DNA from: Sphingobium cupriresistens
GTDB lineage: Bacteria > Pseudomonadota > Alphaproteobacteria > Sphingomonadales > Sphingomonadaceae
Assembly (NCBI RefSeq): GCF_004152865.1
Contig: NZ_SEOO01000005.1
Coordinates: forward strand, 110,687-174,686
Direction of reading: 5' to 3'
DNA length: 64,000 nt
The stretch's first letter is position 1; each line of letters opens with the position of its first letter. The translations under genes and the position numbers were made by a program. Under the pieces are notes generated by a model. That model did not search any database and was not told the origin of the DNA. It was given only the letters and a program-made list of their open reading frames with translations. Shown piece by piece: positions 1 through 9,026 of the stretch.

Positions 1-45
1 TAAGGGCGCCCATCACAGTCAACCGGCAGATAAGAATTCAGGACC

Positions 46-789
46 ATGGCAGGCCATTCCAAATTCAAGAACATCATGCATCGCAAGGGCGCGCAGGACA
101 AGAAGCGCTCGTCGATGTTCTCCAAGCTCAGCCGCGAAATCACCGTCGCGGCCAAGATGGGCATGCCCGACCCGGACATGAACCCGCGCCTGCGCCTGGC
201 GGTCAACGCCGCCAAGGCCCAGTCGATGCCCAAGGACAATATCCAGCGCGCCATTGACAAGGCGAACGCGGCGGGCGGCGAGAATTACGAGGAAGTGCGC
301 TACGAGGGCTATGGCCCGGCCGGTATCGCCATCATCGTCGAAGCGCTGACCGACAATCGCAACCGCACCGCGACCAATGTCCGCACGGCCTTTTCCAAGA
401 ATGGCGGTAATCTGGGCGCGTCGGGCGCGGTCAGCCATGGCTTCGACCGTGTCGGCCTCATCAGCTACCCGGCAAGCGCGGGGGACGCCGACGCGATTTT
501 CGAAGCGGCGCTTGAAGCGGGCGCGGAGGATGTGTCGTCCAACGAGGACGAGCATGAAATCTGGACCGCCATGGACGCCCTTCACGAGGTCGCCAAGGCG
601 CTGGAAGCCAAGCTGGGCGCGGCCGACAGCGCCAAGCTCGCCTGGAAGCCGCAGATCACCGTCGATGTCGATGAGGCCAATGCGGCCACGCTGATGAAGC
701 TGGTCGACACGCTGGAGGATGACGACGACGTCCAGACCGTCTGGGGCAATTATGAAGTGTCCGACGACGTGATGGAGAAGCTGGGCTAA
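46..789 (+). CDS. yebC: YebC/PmpR family DNA-binding transcriptional regulator
   Basis: The 247-aa product has the family's usual length and opens with the typical [15 protein letters not shown] segment, followed by the conserved RNRTATNVR motif and an acidic C-terminal part. Family members are cytoplasmic proteins described as transcription regulators (PmpR type) and, more recently, as helpers of translation through proline stretches; which applies here cannot be read from the sequence. It precedes the Holliday-junction resolvase gene ruvC, a common arrangement in proteobacteria, but here a small nuclease gene lies between them. The ATG at 46 is preceded by AGGA. Confidence 0.95.
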   Translation: MAGHSKFKNIMHRKGAQDKKRSSMFSKLSREITVAAKMGMPDPDMNPRLRLAVNAAKAQSMPKDNIQRAIDKANAAGGENYEEVRYEGYGPAGIAIIVEALTDNRNRTATNVRTAFSKNGGNLGASGAVSHGFDRVGLISYPASAGDADAIFEAALEAGAEDVSSNEDEHEIWTAMDALHEVAKALEAKLGAADSAKLAWKPQITVDVDEANAATLMKLVDTLEDDDDVQTVWGNYEVSDDVMEKLG

Positions 790-804
790 GATGCTCGTAC
801 ATAG

Positions 805-837
805 CCCCTCCCCTTGAGGGGAGGGGTTGGGGTGGGG
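805..837. repeat. Left arm of GC-rich inverted repeat flanking a DUF559 gene
   Basis: The 33-bp stretch is made of C-runs and G-runs (starts CCCCTCCCCTTGAGGGG). Its reverse complement recurs at 1187-1216 with about one mismatch, so the two copies bracket the small nuclease gene. The left copy also supplies the purine-rich ribosome binding site of that gene, ending two bases before its ATG. Confidence 0.85.
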
Positions 838-838
838 A

Positions 839-1240
839 ATGGCGCAAGACCCGCGATTGCTGAAAAATGCAGCGCATATGCGCCATGACGCCACACCCTT
901 TGAGGTGATCCTCTGGCGTCACCTGTCCCGGTCTCAGCTTGGCTATAAATTCCGCCGTCAGCATGTGATCGGCAATCGGATTGTCGATTTCTTCTGCCCT
1001 GCCAGAGCCTTCGCGATCGAAGTCGATGGTGACACGCATGATGTGGACGAAATGGCTGTCAGAGACGCCGAACTGACCGGTATGGGCGTTGCTGTTTTGC
1101 ACGTCTCGGATCGGGATGTTGCCGAGAATGTCGAAGGCGTTCTGGTGCAGATCATGACGCAGCTTGAAACGCTGCCGGATCGCTGGCCCCACCCCAACCC
1201 CTCCCCTGAAGGGGAGTGGCTAAGTTCAGAGAGTTTATGA
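839..1240 (+). CDS. DUF559 domain protein, PD-(D/E)XK endonuclease-like
   Basis: The 133-aa protein fits the DUF559 family, related to very-short-patch-repair-type nucleases. Visible features are [16 protein letters not shown] N-terminal helix residues, the core NRIVDFFCP with its Asp, and the following IEVDGDTHD strand carrying the Glu. Family members are presumed DNA nucleases; substrate and role are unknown. The last 17 codons read through the right-hand repeat arm ([11 protein letters not shown]). The stop codon overlaps the ruvC start as ATGA, so translation may be coupled. An upstream TTG at 827 is a less likely start because it lies inside the repeat. Confidence 0.85.
   Translation: MAQDPRLLKNAAHMRHDATPFEVILWRHLSRSQLGYKFRRQHVIGNRIVDFFCPARAFAIEVDGDTHDVDEMAVRDAELTGMGVAVLHVSDRDVAENVEGVLVQIMTQLETLPDRWPHPNPSPEGEWLSSESL
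1187..1216. repeat. Right arm of the inverted repeat flanking the DUF559 gene
   Basis: This copy starts CCCCACCCCAACCCC and is the near-exact reverse complement of 805-837. It is translated as the C-terminal tail of the DUF559 protein and ends 20 bases before the ruvC start. The centre CCCCTGAAGGGG is itself a short hairpin. Confidence 0.85.
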
Positions 1241-1728
1241 TCCTGCTTGGCCTGGACCCCGGCCTTGGCACCACCGGCTGGGGCCTGATCGCCGCGGATG
1301 GCAATCGGCTGACCCATATCGGCAATGGCCAGATCAAGACCGACAGCAGCATGGCGCTGTCCACGCGACTGCTGGCGCTCGACCTGGCGCTGACCGACCT
1401 GATCCTCGAACATCGGCCCGATGGCGCGGCGGTCGAGGAAGTGTTCGTCAATGTGAACCCGCAATCGACGCTGAAGCTGGGGCAGGCGCGGGGCGTAATT
1501 CTGCTCAATGCCGCGCGATCGGGCATGGAGGTCGGCGAATATGCCGCGCGCCTCGTCAAGAAATCAGTGGTTGGCGTCGGCAATGCGTCGAAGGAGCAGG
1601 TCCATGCGATGGTGTCGCGCCTGCTGCCCGGCGCGAAGATCGTGGGGCCGGACGCATCCGATGCGCTGGCGGTGGCGATCACCCACGCCCATCATCTCGC
1701 CAGCGCCCGGCGCATTCCGACCCGTTAA
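1237..1728 (+). CDS. ruvC: Crossover junction endodeoxyribonuclease RuvC
   Basis: The product is a 163-aa Holliday-junction resolvase that acts with RuvAB in recombination. The four acidic residues of the RNase H-like active site are visible: Asp in [14 protein letters not shown], Glu in AAVEEVFVN, and the pair in DASDALAVA. An in-frame GTG at 1216 would add seven residues but lies inside a repeat; the ATG at 1237 matches the family N-terminus MILLGLDPG. The start overlaps the DUF559 stop by four bases. No ruvA or ruvB follows; the next gene is convergent. Confidence 0.95.
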   Translation: MILLGLDPGLGTTGWGLIAADGNRLTHIGNGQIKTDSSMALSTRLLALDLALTDLILEHRPDGAAVEEVFVNVNPQSTLKLGQARGVILLNAARSGMEVGEYAARLVKKSVVGVGNASKEQVHAMVSRLLPGAKIVGPDASDALAVAITHAHHLASARRIPTR

Positions 1729-1734
1729 GACAGT

Positions 1735-1761
1735 CCTGTTTTCGGCTTTTATCCGAACAGG
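1735..1761. terminator. Possible bidirectional terminator between convergent genes
   Basis: CCTGTT (1735-1740) pairs with AACAGG (1756-1761), and CGG with CCG inside, separated by a T-rich loop. It sits just after ruvC and overlaps the end of the opposing hydrolase gene, where a shared terminator is expected. The U-tract is weak. Confidence 0.45.
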
Positions 1762-2465
1762 TCGCCCAGGAAATCCGTCATCGCGCGGAAGCTGCGCCGG
1801 TCGGCGCTTGGGCTATAGGCCAGCCCCTTTTCCGGCATATTGACGCCCTCGTCGGTGAAGGCGTGGCCGGTGCCGCCATAGGCGTGAATCTGCCAGTCGC
1901 AGCCTGCGTCGGTCAGTTCGCGGGCCAGACCCGCGGTCGCCTCTGGCGGCGCGATCGGGTCGTCCCAGCCGTGGCAGACCAGCAATTTGGCGGTGATCGG
2001 CGCGTTGGGGAAGGGCACCGGGTCATAGACCCCATGGAAGCTGACGCCGCCGCTAATGTCCGCGCCGGAGCGAGCAAGATCGAGCACGCATTTGCCGCCA
2101 AAGCAGAAGCCGATCGCCGCCGTCCTCTCTGCATCGACGTCCGCCAGCCCCTTGAGCACATCATGCGCGCCGTTCACCCGGTCGCGCAGCAAGGCGCGGT
2201 CGGCGTTCAGCGGCGCCATGTAGCGCCCGGCATCGGGGTCGGCACGGGTGGTGCGCTTGCCCTGGCCAAAGACGTCGGCGACCAGTACGGCGTAACCGAG
2301 CGCCGCGACCTTCTCGGCATAGGCGAAGTCGGCCTCCTTCGTGCCCAGTATGTTGGGGAAGAGCAGGATGCCGGGACGCGGGCCGACGGCTTCGTCTGCG
2401 ACGGCGACATGCTCGAAGGGGTCGCCGGCCATGTCCTGAACGATGACGGTGCGGGTGATGCTCAT
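1749..2465 (-). CDS. Dienelactone hydrolase family protein
   Basis: The 238-aa cytoplasmic alpha/beta hydrolase shows the nucleophile elbow GFCFGGKC with Cys as nucleophile, the Asp in GWDDPIAP and the His in GGTGHAFTD. Members hydrolyse dienelactones in chlorocatechol breakdown or related small esters. No aromatic-degradation genes are nearby, so the substrate is unknown and a housekeeping hydrolase is as likely. It lies 21 bases downstream of prmA on the same strand and is probably co-transcribed with it. Confidence 0.85.
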   Translation of the reverse strand: MSITRTVIVQDMAGDPFEHVAVADEAVGPRPGILLFPNILGTKEADFAYAEKVAALGYAVLVADVFGQGKRTTRADPDAGRYMAPLNADRALLRDRVNGAHDVLKGLADVDAERTAAIGFCFGGKCVLDLARSGADISGGVSFHGVYDPVPFPNAPITAKLLVCHGWDDPIAPPEATAGLARELTDAGCDWQIHAYGGTGHAFTDEGVNMPEKGLAYSPSADRRSFRAMTDFLGDLFG

Positions 2466-2486
2466 GGACGATACCTCCGTTAAAGG

Positions 2487-3482
2487 TCAGATGCTGCCGA
2501 AGCCGGGGGCTTCGCCGCGCGCGGCGGCATTGATGCGACGGGGCCGCTTCCAGCCGATACTGGGCCGCTTGCGCAGGCGCAGCGTAGGCCATTCGCCCCG
2601 GTCGCTGCGTTCGGCGAGCCGCATCCCTTGCGTGCGATAGGCCGCGATTACCGCGTCCGCCTGTTCGTTCAGCAGGCCCGCCAGGACGATCGTGCCGCCA
2701 TCCTCGACGAGGGCGCACAGCGTTGGCGCCAGTTCGATCAGCGGCCCGGCCAGGATATTGGCGATCAGCAGGTCATAGGGCGCCCGGCCGATCAGCGCGG
2801 GATGGTTGCCGCCCGCCGCCGTCACTAGCGCCAGCCGACCCGGTCCGTCGCCCAGCGTCACGCCATTGGCGCGCGCATTGTCGGCGCTGATCTCCACCGC
2901 GACGGCGTCGATGTCCGACGCGATCGCATGGGCGCGGGGCCACAGGTTGAGCGCCGCGAAGGCGAGCAGGCCGGTGCCAGTGCCGATATCGGCGACATGG
3001 GCAAAACGCATCCCCACCCGGCGCATCCGGTCGAGCATGGCGAGGCAGCCCGCGGTCGTTTCATGCTGTCCGGTGCCGAAGGCGCGACCTGCCTCGATCA
3101 GCAGATTGATATGGTCGGGCAGTTCGGGATCGGTGGCGATGTTGCGGACATGGAAGCGGCCGGCGGTCACCGGTTCCAGCCCCTGCTGGCTCAGCGTCAC
3201 CCAATCCTCGTCAGGCAGCGCCTCTACAATGGGCTTGGCGCGGCTGGCGCTGGGCACCAGCGTCTTGAGCAGCTTGATCGCTGCCACGCTGGGCTTGCCC
3301 TCGAAATAGGCGTCTAGGCGCCAGGCATCCTCGTCATCGGGCGTCGCCTCGCTGGTCATCAGCACCGGCGGCTGCTCCATCATGGTGAAGGCGGCGATGT
3401 CCCCGTCCAGCGCCTCCGCTTCGGCGCGGGTGCAGGGCAGGGTGACTTTCCAGCTTTGGACTGGCTTGGCGACATCGTTCAT
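2487..3482 (-). CDS. prmA: Ribosomal protein L11 methyltransferase
   Basis: The 331-aa product is a SAM-dependent methyltransferase that trimethylates ribosomal protein L11. The SAM-binding motif I is seen as ADIGTGTGLLAFAA, and the family signature GRAFGTGQHETT precedes it. The motif LLIANILAGPLIEL matches the NPPY-like post-motif of PrmA. The N-terminal part is the L11-recognition domain. The C-terminus carries a basic tail (RLRKRPSIGWKRPRR). It is probably in one transcript with the downstream hydrolase. Confidence 0.93.
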   Translation of the reverse strand: MNDVAKPVQSWKVTLPCTRAEAEALDGDIAAFTMMEQPPVLMTSEATPDDEDAWRLDAYFEGKPSVAAIKLLKTLVPSASRAKPIVEALPDEDWVTLSQQGLEPVTAGRFHVRNIATDPELPDHINLLIEAGRAFGTGQHETTAGCLAMLDRMRRVGMRFAHVADIGTGTGLLAFAALNLWPRAHAIASDIDAVAVEISADNARANGVTLGDGPGRLALVTAAGGNHPALIGRAPYDLLIANILAGPLIELAPTLCALVEDGGTIVLAGLLNEQADAVIAAYRTQGMRLAERSDRGEWPTLRLRKRPSIGWKRPRRINAAARGEAPGFGSI

Positions 3483-3544
3483 CCCGCCGCCTTTAGACCA
3501 GCGGGCGGGGCAGGGGAAGACGGGCTACAGGGTGGCACAAGCCA

Positions 3545-3563
3545 TCCGTTCGTTTCGAACGGA
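3545..3563 (-). terminator. Perfect 8-bp hairpin after the chemotaxis gene
   Basis: TCCGTTCG (3545-3552) and CGAACGGA (3556-3563) form a perfect stem around a TTT loop, 23 bases past the stop of the leftward chemotaxis gene. There is no strong T-run, so it may be an RNA-end stabiliser or a weak terminator. Confidence 0.5.
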
Positions 3564-3585
3564 GATAGGCGCTTGAGAGAGCCGC

Positions 3586-4920
3586 TCAGGCCACCTGGCG
3601 GCCGAAATCGGACGAGGCATGGCGCAGGCTGGCGAGCTTGCCCTCGACGCTGACGAAGCCGCGTTCCAACTGGTCGATTTCCGACGCCACGACTTCGGTG
3701 TCCTGGCGGATCGCCGAAATGGTGGTCGACATCGAATCGGCGGCCAGCGCGGTTTCATCGACTGCGGCGGTGATCATAGTGACGGTCTGCGCCTGCGCAT
3801 CCATGGCGTGGCGGATGCGTTCGGCGCTGGCTTGCACCTCGCCCACCGTATCGCGGATACGCTCGTTGGTTTCGACCGACTGGCGGGTCGACGCCTGGAT
3901 GTCGGCGATCTTGCCAGCGATCTCGTCGGTGGCGCGGGCGGTCTGGTTGGCCAGGCTTTTCACTTCCTGCGCGACGACGGCGAAGCCGCGCCCGGCGTCC
4001 CCGGCGCGGGCGGCCTCGATCGTGGCGTTCAGGGCGAGCAGGTTGGTTTGCCCTGCAATGTCGCGGATCAGGCCCAGGATCGATTCGATCGACTTGGCAT
4101 GGTCGGACAGGGTGGAGGACATGGACACCGCGTCACCTGACTGGGCGGATGCGCGCTGGGCGACCTCGGCCGCGCTCTCGACTTCGGTGCGGGCGTCCTC
4201 GATCGCGCGGATCAGGCCGGCCGACGTGCGGGCGGCCTCGCGCATGGCCAGCGCCGATTGTTCGGCGGCGGCGGCGACTTCGGACGCCTTGCCCAACATG
4301 CCCCGCGTGGCGGCGGAGGCGTCCTTGGCCTGTTCGCGCAGCGATTCGCCCAGTTTGGACGCGCCGTCGATCTCGCCCACGATGCGCTGTTCGAACAGGG
4401 TGCCGTAACGCTGGCGCTCGGCGCGCTGCGCTTCGGCCTGGTCGGTGGCCAGCACATTGCTCATGAAACCCGAATCGATCATCGCGATCTGCAACATCAT
4501 GCGCAGCAGTCGGCGGCAACGCGGCCCGTCATCATGGCAGCGTTCCCAGATGATGTCGGTGATGCGCTCGTTGGCGGCGGCGACGGCGCTCAGAACCGCG
4601 CGCACTGACACGTCGTGCTTGCGGGCGTGGCGCACGCAATCGGAAGCCGACCGCGCCCAGCGCCCTTCGGCGAAATGCATCAGCTTTTCGCGGACATAGG
4701 TGTCGGCTTCGCGCTCGATTCGCGCGATGACGGCGCTGCCCAGCCGGTCCTGAAGCCCCGTTTCACGCATATAACTGGTGAAGAAGGCGGCGCCGACGCT
4801 GCCCAGATCGTCGCCGATCAATTCGCCCACTTCGCGCGCGGCGCGGGCGATGTCGCCGGTGGGATCGACCTCCGCCAGAAAATCCGATGTGGCGGCGGCG
4901 GAAGGAAGATTGGACGGCAT
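3586..4920 (-). CDS. Globin-coupled methyl-accepting chemotaxis protein (HemAT-like)
   Basis: The 444-aa protein has no transmembrane segment, so it should be a soluble transducer. Residues 1 to about 175 resemble a protoglobin sensor: an alpha-helical domain with His98 and His102 ([10 protein letters not shown]) near where the haem-binding proximal His lies in HemAT proteins; I cannot tell which is the ligand. The C-terminal half is a coiled-coil signalling domain with the hairpin core [18 protein letters not shown] near residue 300, which binds CheW/CheA. It is divergent from the sdh operon. An oxygen- or redox-sensing role in taxis is inferred. No other chemotaxis gene is in the window. 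Confidence 0.85.
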   Translation of the reverse strand: MPSNLPSAAATSDFLAEVDPTGDIARAAREVGELIGDDLGSVGAAFFTSYMRETGLQDRLGSAVIARIEREADTYVREKLMHFAEGRWARSASDCVRHARKHDVSVRAVLSAVAAANERITDIIWERCHDDGPRCRRLLRMMLQIAMIDSGFMSNVLATDQAEAQRAERQRYGTLFEQRIVGEIDGASKLGESLREQAKDASAATRGMLGKASEVAAAAEQSALAMREAARTSAGLIRAIEDARTEVESAAEVAQRASAQSGDAVSMSSTLSDHAKSIESILGLIRDIAGQTNLLALNATIEAARAGDAGRGFAVVAQEVKSLANQTARATDEIAGKIADIQASTRQSVETNERIRDTVGEVQASAERIRHAMDAQAQTVTMITAAVDETALAADSMSTTISAIRQDTEVVASEIDQLERGFVSVEGKLASLRHASSDFGRQVA

Positions 4921-5130
4921 GAAGGACGGTCCCTGCTGATGACGTGATCGGTGCGTGTTCGTCCTTTTAGCGCGCGTTGGTTAATCACTTCTTATGCCTG
5001 ACCATATGCCCGGCTGGCCGACATGGCCAAAGGGGTAGCGGCAATCTCCCGCTTTCCGCTTCTTGCCCTCTTGGCGTATCGCACCTAAGGGGGGCGGACT
5101 CAGGGACACGTATCAGGGACTAGGGTAGAC

Positions 5131-5526
5131 ATGGCGCGATCCAACAGCCGGCCGCTCTCGCCGCATTTGACGATCTGGAAATGGGGACCGGCCATGGCCG
5201 TCTCCATCATGCACCGCGTAACGGGCAATGGCTTGGCTACCGCCGGCGCACTCGGCCTCATCTGGTGGCTGATGGCCGCCGCTACCGGGCCGGAGGCTTA
5301 TGCGACCTTCGTGAAGTGCGCCACTTCGCCGATCGGCTATCTGGTGATGATCGGCCTTAGCTGGTTCTTCTTCCAGCATCTCTTCTCTGGCCTGCGGCAC
5401 TTCGTGCTCGACATGGGCGCGGGTTACGAACTGAAGAACAACAAGTTGTGGTCGATCGCGACCTTCATCGCATCGCTGCTCGTGACCGGCCTCGTCTGGC
5501 TCACCATCTTCGGAAAGGCGCTCTGA
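5131..5526 (+). CDS. sdhC: Succinate dehydrogenase cytochrome b556 subunit
   Basis: This 131-aa membrane anchor of complex II has three predicted helices. Family motifs are RPLSPHLTIWKW at the N-terminus, SIMHRVTGNGL for quinone contact, and QHLFSGLRHFVLD with the haem b ligand His. It starts the sdhC-sdhD-sdhA operon; its stop overlaps the sdhD start as TGATG. An AGGGACTAGGG stretch upstream of the ATG can serve as ribosome binding site. Confidence 0.95.
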   Translation: MARSNSRPLSPHLTIWKWGPAMAVSIMHRVTGNGLATAGALGLIWWLMAAATGPEAYATFVKCATSPIGYLVMIGLSWFFFQHLFSGLRHFVLDMGAGYELKNNKLWSIATFIASLLVTGLVWLTIFGKAL

Positions 5527-5918
5527 TGGGCAACGGTACTGGTATCGGTCGCGTCCGCGGCCTGGGCTCGGCCCGTCACGGCGCGCATCATTGGCTGGCT
5601 CAGCGCTACACCGCCGTCGGCAACCTGCTGCTGACGCTGTGGCTGCTGTTCAGCCTGCTCAGCCTGCCCGGCCTGGATTATGAAAGCGTCGTCGGCTGGA
5701 TCGCCAACCCGGTGGTCGCGGTGCCGTTGATGCTGATGGTCGTCAGCATTTTCATGCACCTGCGCCTGGGGATGCAGGTGATGCTGGAGGATTATGTCCA
5801 TGACAAGGGTCTGGCCTTCTTCTCCATGCTCGTCCTGAATTTCTATGCCTTTGGCGGCGCGGCCGCGGGCGTCTTCGCGATCGCCAAGATCGCCTTCATT
5901 GGGGTCGTCAAGCCATGA
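5526..5918 (+). CDS. sdhD: Succinate dehydrogenase hydrophobic membrane anchor subunit
   Basis: This is a 130-aa second membrane anchor with three hydrophobic segments. The N-terminal [12 protein letters not shown] motif and [16 protein letters not shown], containing the second haem-ligand His, are diagnostic. The chosen ATG overlaps the sdhC stop by one base; an ORF starting further upstream at 5448 would run through sdhC. The end overlaps sdhA as ATGA, so the three genes look translationally coupled. Confidence 0.94.
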   Translation: MGNGTGIGRVRGLGSARHGAHHWLAQRYTAVGNLLLTLWLLFSLLSLPGLDYESVVGWIANPVVAVPLMLMVVSIFMHLRLGMQVMLEDYVHDKGLAFFSMLVLNFYAFGGAAAGVFAIAKIAFIGVVKP

Positions 5919-7717
5919 CCGAAGCCTATAAGATCATCGACCACACCTACGACACGGTTGTCGTGGGCGCGGGCGGCTCCGGCCTGCGCGCGACCATGGG
6001 CAGCGCCGAGGCGGGCCTCAAGACCGCCTGCATCACCAAGCTGTTCCCGACACGCAGCCACACCGTCGCGGCGCAGGGCGGCATCGCCGCGTCGCTGGGC
6101 AATAACAGTCCCGACCACTGGACCTGGCACATGTACGACACCGTCAAGGGGTCCGACTGGCTGGGCGACCAGGACGCGATCGAATATATGGTGCGCGAAG
6201 CGCCGGCGGCCGTGATCGAACTGGAACATGCCGGCGTGCCGTTCAGCCGCAACGAGGACGGGACCATCTACCAGCGGCCCTTCGGCGGCCATATGCAGAA
6301 TATGGGCGCCGGCCCGCCGGTGCAGCGCACCTGCGCCGCTGCCGACCGCACCGGCCACGCCATGCTGCACGCGCTCTATCAGCAGTCGCTGAAATATGAC
6401 GCGGACTTTTACATCGAATATTTCGCCATCGACCTCATCATGGAAAATGGCGAATGTCGCGGCGTCATCGCCATCTGCATGGAGGATGGCTCAATCCATC
6501 GCTTCCGCAGCCATGCGGTCGTGCTGGCGACGGGCGGCTATGGCCGCGCCTATTTTTCCGCCACCTCGGCGCATAGCTGCACCGGCGACGGCGGCGGCAT
6601 GGTGCTGCGCGCGGGCCTGCCGCTTCAGGATCTGGAGTTCGTGCAGTTCCACCCGACCGGCATCTACGGCGCGGGCGTGCTCATCACCGAAGGCGCGCGC
6701 GGCGAGGGTGGCTACCTCACCAACTCCGAAGGCGAGCGTTTCATGGAACGCTATGCCCCCTCGGCCAAGGATCTGGCGTCGCGCGACGTCGTGTCCCGCT
6801 CGATGGCGATGGAAATGCGCGAAGGGCGCGGCGTGGGCGAGCATAAGGATCATATCTTCCTGCACCTCGACCATATCGATCCCAAGGTGCTGGCCGAACG
6901 CCTGCCGGGCATCACCGAAAGCGGCAAGATTTTCGCGGGCGTCGACCTGACCCGCCAGCCGCTGCCCGTGACGCCGACCGTCCATTATAATATGGGCGGC
7001 ATCCCCTGCAATTATCATGGTCAGGTCGTGACCAAGGTGGGCGACGATCCCGAAGTGATCGTGAAAGGCCTGTTCGCGGTCGGCGAAGCGGCCTGCGTGT
7101 CGGTCCATGGCGCCAACCGCCTTGGCTCCAACAGCCTCATCGACCTAGTCGTGTTCGGCCGTGCTACGGGCTTGTTCCTCAAGGACAATCTCAAGCCCAA
7201 CGCGCCGCACAAGGCGCTGCCGGCCGATGCCGCGGACCTGGCGCTCTCGCGTCTCGACCATTATCGAAACGCCAAGGGCAGCACGCCGACGGCGGACATC
7301 CGCCTGGACATGCAGCGCACCATGCAGAAGCACGCCGCCGTGTTCCGCGACAGCGCGCTTCTGTCCGAAGGCGTTATCCAGATGCAGGCCGTCAACAAGC
7401 GGTTGCAGGACGTCAAGGTTTCGGATCGCTCGCTGATCTGGAACACCGACCTCATCGAGACGCTGGAGCTGGACAATCTGATGTGCCAGGCGATCTGCAC
7501 GATGGAAGGCGCCGAAGCGCGCAAGGAATCGCGCGGCGCTCACGCGCATGAGGATTTCCCCAACCGCGACGACGAAAACTGGATGAAGCACACCATCAGC
7601 TGGTTCGAAGGCTGGGGCGGTTCGGGCGGCAAGGTGACGCTCGATTATCGCCCGGTCCACGACTATACGATGACCGACGAAGCGGAATATGTGAAGCCCA
7701 AGGCGCGCGTATATTAA
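5915..7717 (+). CDS. sdhA: Succinate dehydrogenase flavoprotein subunit
   Basis: The 600-aa full-length FAD subunit oxidises succinate to fumarate in the TCA cycle and respiratory complex II. Seen directly are the dinucleotide motif [12 protein letters not shown], the covalent FAD His in [11 protein letters not shown], the catalytic Arg region [20 protein letters not shown], and [11 protein letters not shown] near the C-terminal FAD contact. It overlaps sdhD by four bases. Unusually, the iron-sulphur subunit gene sdhB does not follow: a terminator lies 29 bases after the stop. Confidence 0.97.
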   Translation: MTEAYKIIDHTYDTVVVGAGGSGLRATMGSAEAGLKTACITKLFPTRSHTVAAQGGIAASLGNNSPDHWTWHMYDTVKGSDWLGDQDAIEYMVREAPAAVIELEHAGVPFSRNEDGTIYQRPFGGHMQNMGAGPPVQRTCAAADRTGHAMLHALYQQSLKYDADFYIEYFAIDLIMENGECRGVIAICMEDGSIHRFRSHAVVLATGGYGRAYFSATSAHSCTGDGGGMVLRAGLPLQDLEFVQFHPTGIYGAGVLITEGARGEGGYLTNSEGERFMERYAPSAKDLASRDVVSRSMAMEMREGRGVGEHKDHIFLHLDHIDPKVLAERLPGITESGKIFAGVDLTRQPLPVTPTVHYNMGGIPCNYHGQVVTKVGDDPEVIVKGLFAVGEAACVSVHGANRLGSNSLIDLVVFGRATGLFLKDNLKPNAPHKALPADAADLALSRLDHYRNAKGSTPTADIRLDMQRTMQKHAAVFRDSALLSEGVIQMQAVNKRLQDVKVSDRSLIWNTDLIETLELDNLMCQAICTMEGAEARKESRGAHAHEDFPNRDDENWMKHTISWFEGWGGSGGKVTLDYRPVHDYTMTDEAEYVKPKARVY

Positions 7718-7745
7718 AGGCCGCGATCTGGTGTGAATGCGGAAT

Positions 7746-7774
7746 AGGGCGGGCCGGAAGGTCCGCCCTTTCTG
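7746..7774 (+). terminator. Rho-independent terminator of sdhCDA
   Basis: AGGGCGG (7746-7752) pairs with CCGCCCT (7763-7769) and is followed by TTTCTGT. It directly ends the sdhCDA transcript, supporting the reading that sdhB is not part of this operon. Confidence 0.75.
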
Positions 7775-7788
7775 TATCGCATCAGGCA

Positions 7789-7884
7789 TCAGAACTTTGC
7801 GGCAGCATCCATCCGCTGATGGAATACGCACACAATGTCCACGCTATCATGGCCATGCGGATGATCCGACCCATCATCGGGCAT
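7789..7884 (-). pseudogene. Remnant of a ParE-type toxin C-terminus
   Basis: The reading frame ends in VDIVCVFHQRMDAAAKF, which matches the closing strand and the H-x-R-M-D signature of RelE/ParE toxins. The preceding residues (MPDDGSDHPHGHDS) do not look like the toxin core, and the roughly 70 N-terminal residues of a ParE are missing. Together with the parD fragment immediately upstream this reads as a deleted toxin-antitoxin operon with no active toxin. Confidence 0.6.
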
Positions 7885-7889
7885 GTCTT

Positions 7890-8006
7890 TTAGCCGCCAA
7901 AAAGACGTCGGAAACGAAATCTTCCGTAACGGCCTTCGCTGACCTTGCGCGCGGCAAATTCGCGGAAGCGATCGCCCGGCGCGATGGAGGTGGTCTTGCT
8001 GCTCAT
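7890..8006 (-). pseudogene. Truncated ParD-type antitoxin
   Basis: The 38-aa frame starts MSSKTTSIAPGDRF and continues REFAARKVSEGRYG, the classical N-terminal ribbon-helix-helix of ParD/CopG-type antitoxins. After Gly28 the normal continuation (SASEVVRAGL-like helix) is replaced by an unrelated basic tail ending at a stop. The C-terminal toxin-binding part is absent. An internal deletion that fused the start of parD to the end of parE would explain both fragments. Confidence 0.65.
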
Positions 8007-8037
8007 GACGCGATGCTACCAAATATTGGTAACCGTC

Positions 8038-8496
8038 TTAACCAAAGGGCAGCAGCCCCTCATAAACCTCTAGCCCCGGTTTCCCCACCACCGCGACACC
8101 CCGCCGCAACAGAAAGGCGTGCCGCACGATCTCCGCCTGCTGCTCTATGCCATAGCGGTCGAACGGTCGTCCCGGCACCACATCATAACCATAGCGGCAG
8201 AAGGGATGCCGCATCAGCGGCAGCCACCACTTTCCCGAACGCTGCGCCTGCCAAACATGGGTCATTTCGTGGATGAAATGCCCCTGCAAATGCAGCGGCC
8301 CGTCGCAAAAATCCGCGCAGAACAACCCGCCGTCAGGATGAAACCACAGGTCGCCATCCGGCGCCATCGTCACCCCTTTGGGCTGGAGCGGCCACCATTT
8401 GCGCTCATGCGCTCGCACCCGACTATAATCGATCGCCCCGCCGAACATGCCGCGCGCCAGCGCAACCTCCTGCGTTGTCAGCGCGCGGCTGGTCAA
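8038..8496 (-). CDS. Vgr-related protein with HEMTHVWQ metal-binding-like motif
   Basis: The ~152-aa protein carries a zinc-metallopeptidase-like HEMTHVWQ motif in its middle and conserved KWWPLQPKGVTMAPDG and FHPDGG segments. Sphingomonad genomes hold this family under the label vgr-related protein; its role is not known. No type VI secretion genes are nearby. The likely start is a TTG at 8496 that overlaps the stop of the PCuAC gene (TTGA), which gives the N-terminus LTSRALTTQEVALAR; longer in-frame sequence upstream is a shadow of the PCuAC gene. Catalytic activity is unproven. Confidence 0.7.
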   Translation of the reverse strand: MTSRALTTQEVALARGMFGGAIDYSRVRAHERKWWPLQPKGVTMAPDGDLWFHPDGGLFCADFCDGPLHLQGHFIHEMTHVWQAQRSGKWWLPLMRHPFCRYGYDVVPGRPFDRYGIEQQAEIVRHAFLLRRGVAVVGKPGLEVYEGLLPFG

Positions 8497-8981
8497 TGGC
8501 CCTCGTGCCCCTCCGACTTGGCGGCGGCGGTCGCACCCGCCGCTTCGGGCTTGCGGATCACCGCGTCCACCAGCAGCCGGTCGCCATTGCCCATCAGGAA
8601 GGTGAGCTGCATCTTGCCCCGGCTGATCGCCGTATCGTTGACGCCCCACAGCATCAGATGTTTAGCCCCAGGCGCGAAGGCGACCGTTGCCTTGGGCGGC
8701 ACGTCGACCTTGTCGACCGCCTGCATCGTCATCATCCCGTCCTTGTCGATACTCTCATGCATTTCGACCTTGAGCGCATAGTCGGTCAGCACGCCGCGCA
8801 GCTGCGTGCCCGCGTCGCCGCCATGGATAACGAAATAGCCGGCCGAGGGCGTGTCCTTATTGGGCGACAGCCGCACCCAGGCCTGGTCGATATAGCTGGG
8901 GGCAGGATCGCCGCAGGCGCTGAGCAGCATCGGTGCGGCAAGGGCGAAGAGGATAAGGGGCGCGCGCATTGGATGCTCCAT
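8493..8981 (-). CDS. Copper chaperone PCu(A)C lipoprotein
   Basis: This periplasmic copper(I) chaperone delivers copper toward cytochrome oxidase maturation. After an N-terminal hydrophobic segment there is a lipobox LLSAC, so it should be membrane-anchored. The copper motif H-M...M...H-x-M is visible as EMHESIDKDGMMTM and KHLMLWG. The C-terminus is His-rich (SEGHEGH). Start chosen at MEHPMRAP (8981); MRAP at 8969 is also possible, and an upstream ATG at 9008 is poorer. It is coupled by overlap to the vgr-related gene. Confidence 0.88.
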   Translation of the reverse strand: MEHPMRAPLILFALAAPMLLSACGDPAPSYIDQAWVRLSPNKDTPSAGYFVIHGGDAGTQLRGVLTDYALKVEMHESIDKDGMMTMQAVDKVDVPPKATVAFAPGAKHLMLWGVNDTAISRGKMQLTFLMGNGDRLLVDAVIRKPEAAGATAAAKSEGHEGH

Positions 8982-9026
8982 GACTGTCTCGTTTCCGGTC
9001 GCCCGCATAGGTAATCGTCACAACTT

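Noticed and set aside
8038..8496. Type VI secretion component because of the vgr label
   Set aside because: The protein has a HEMTHVWQ motif and no VgrG spike features; no secretion genes are near.
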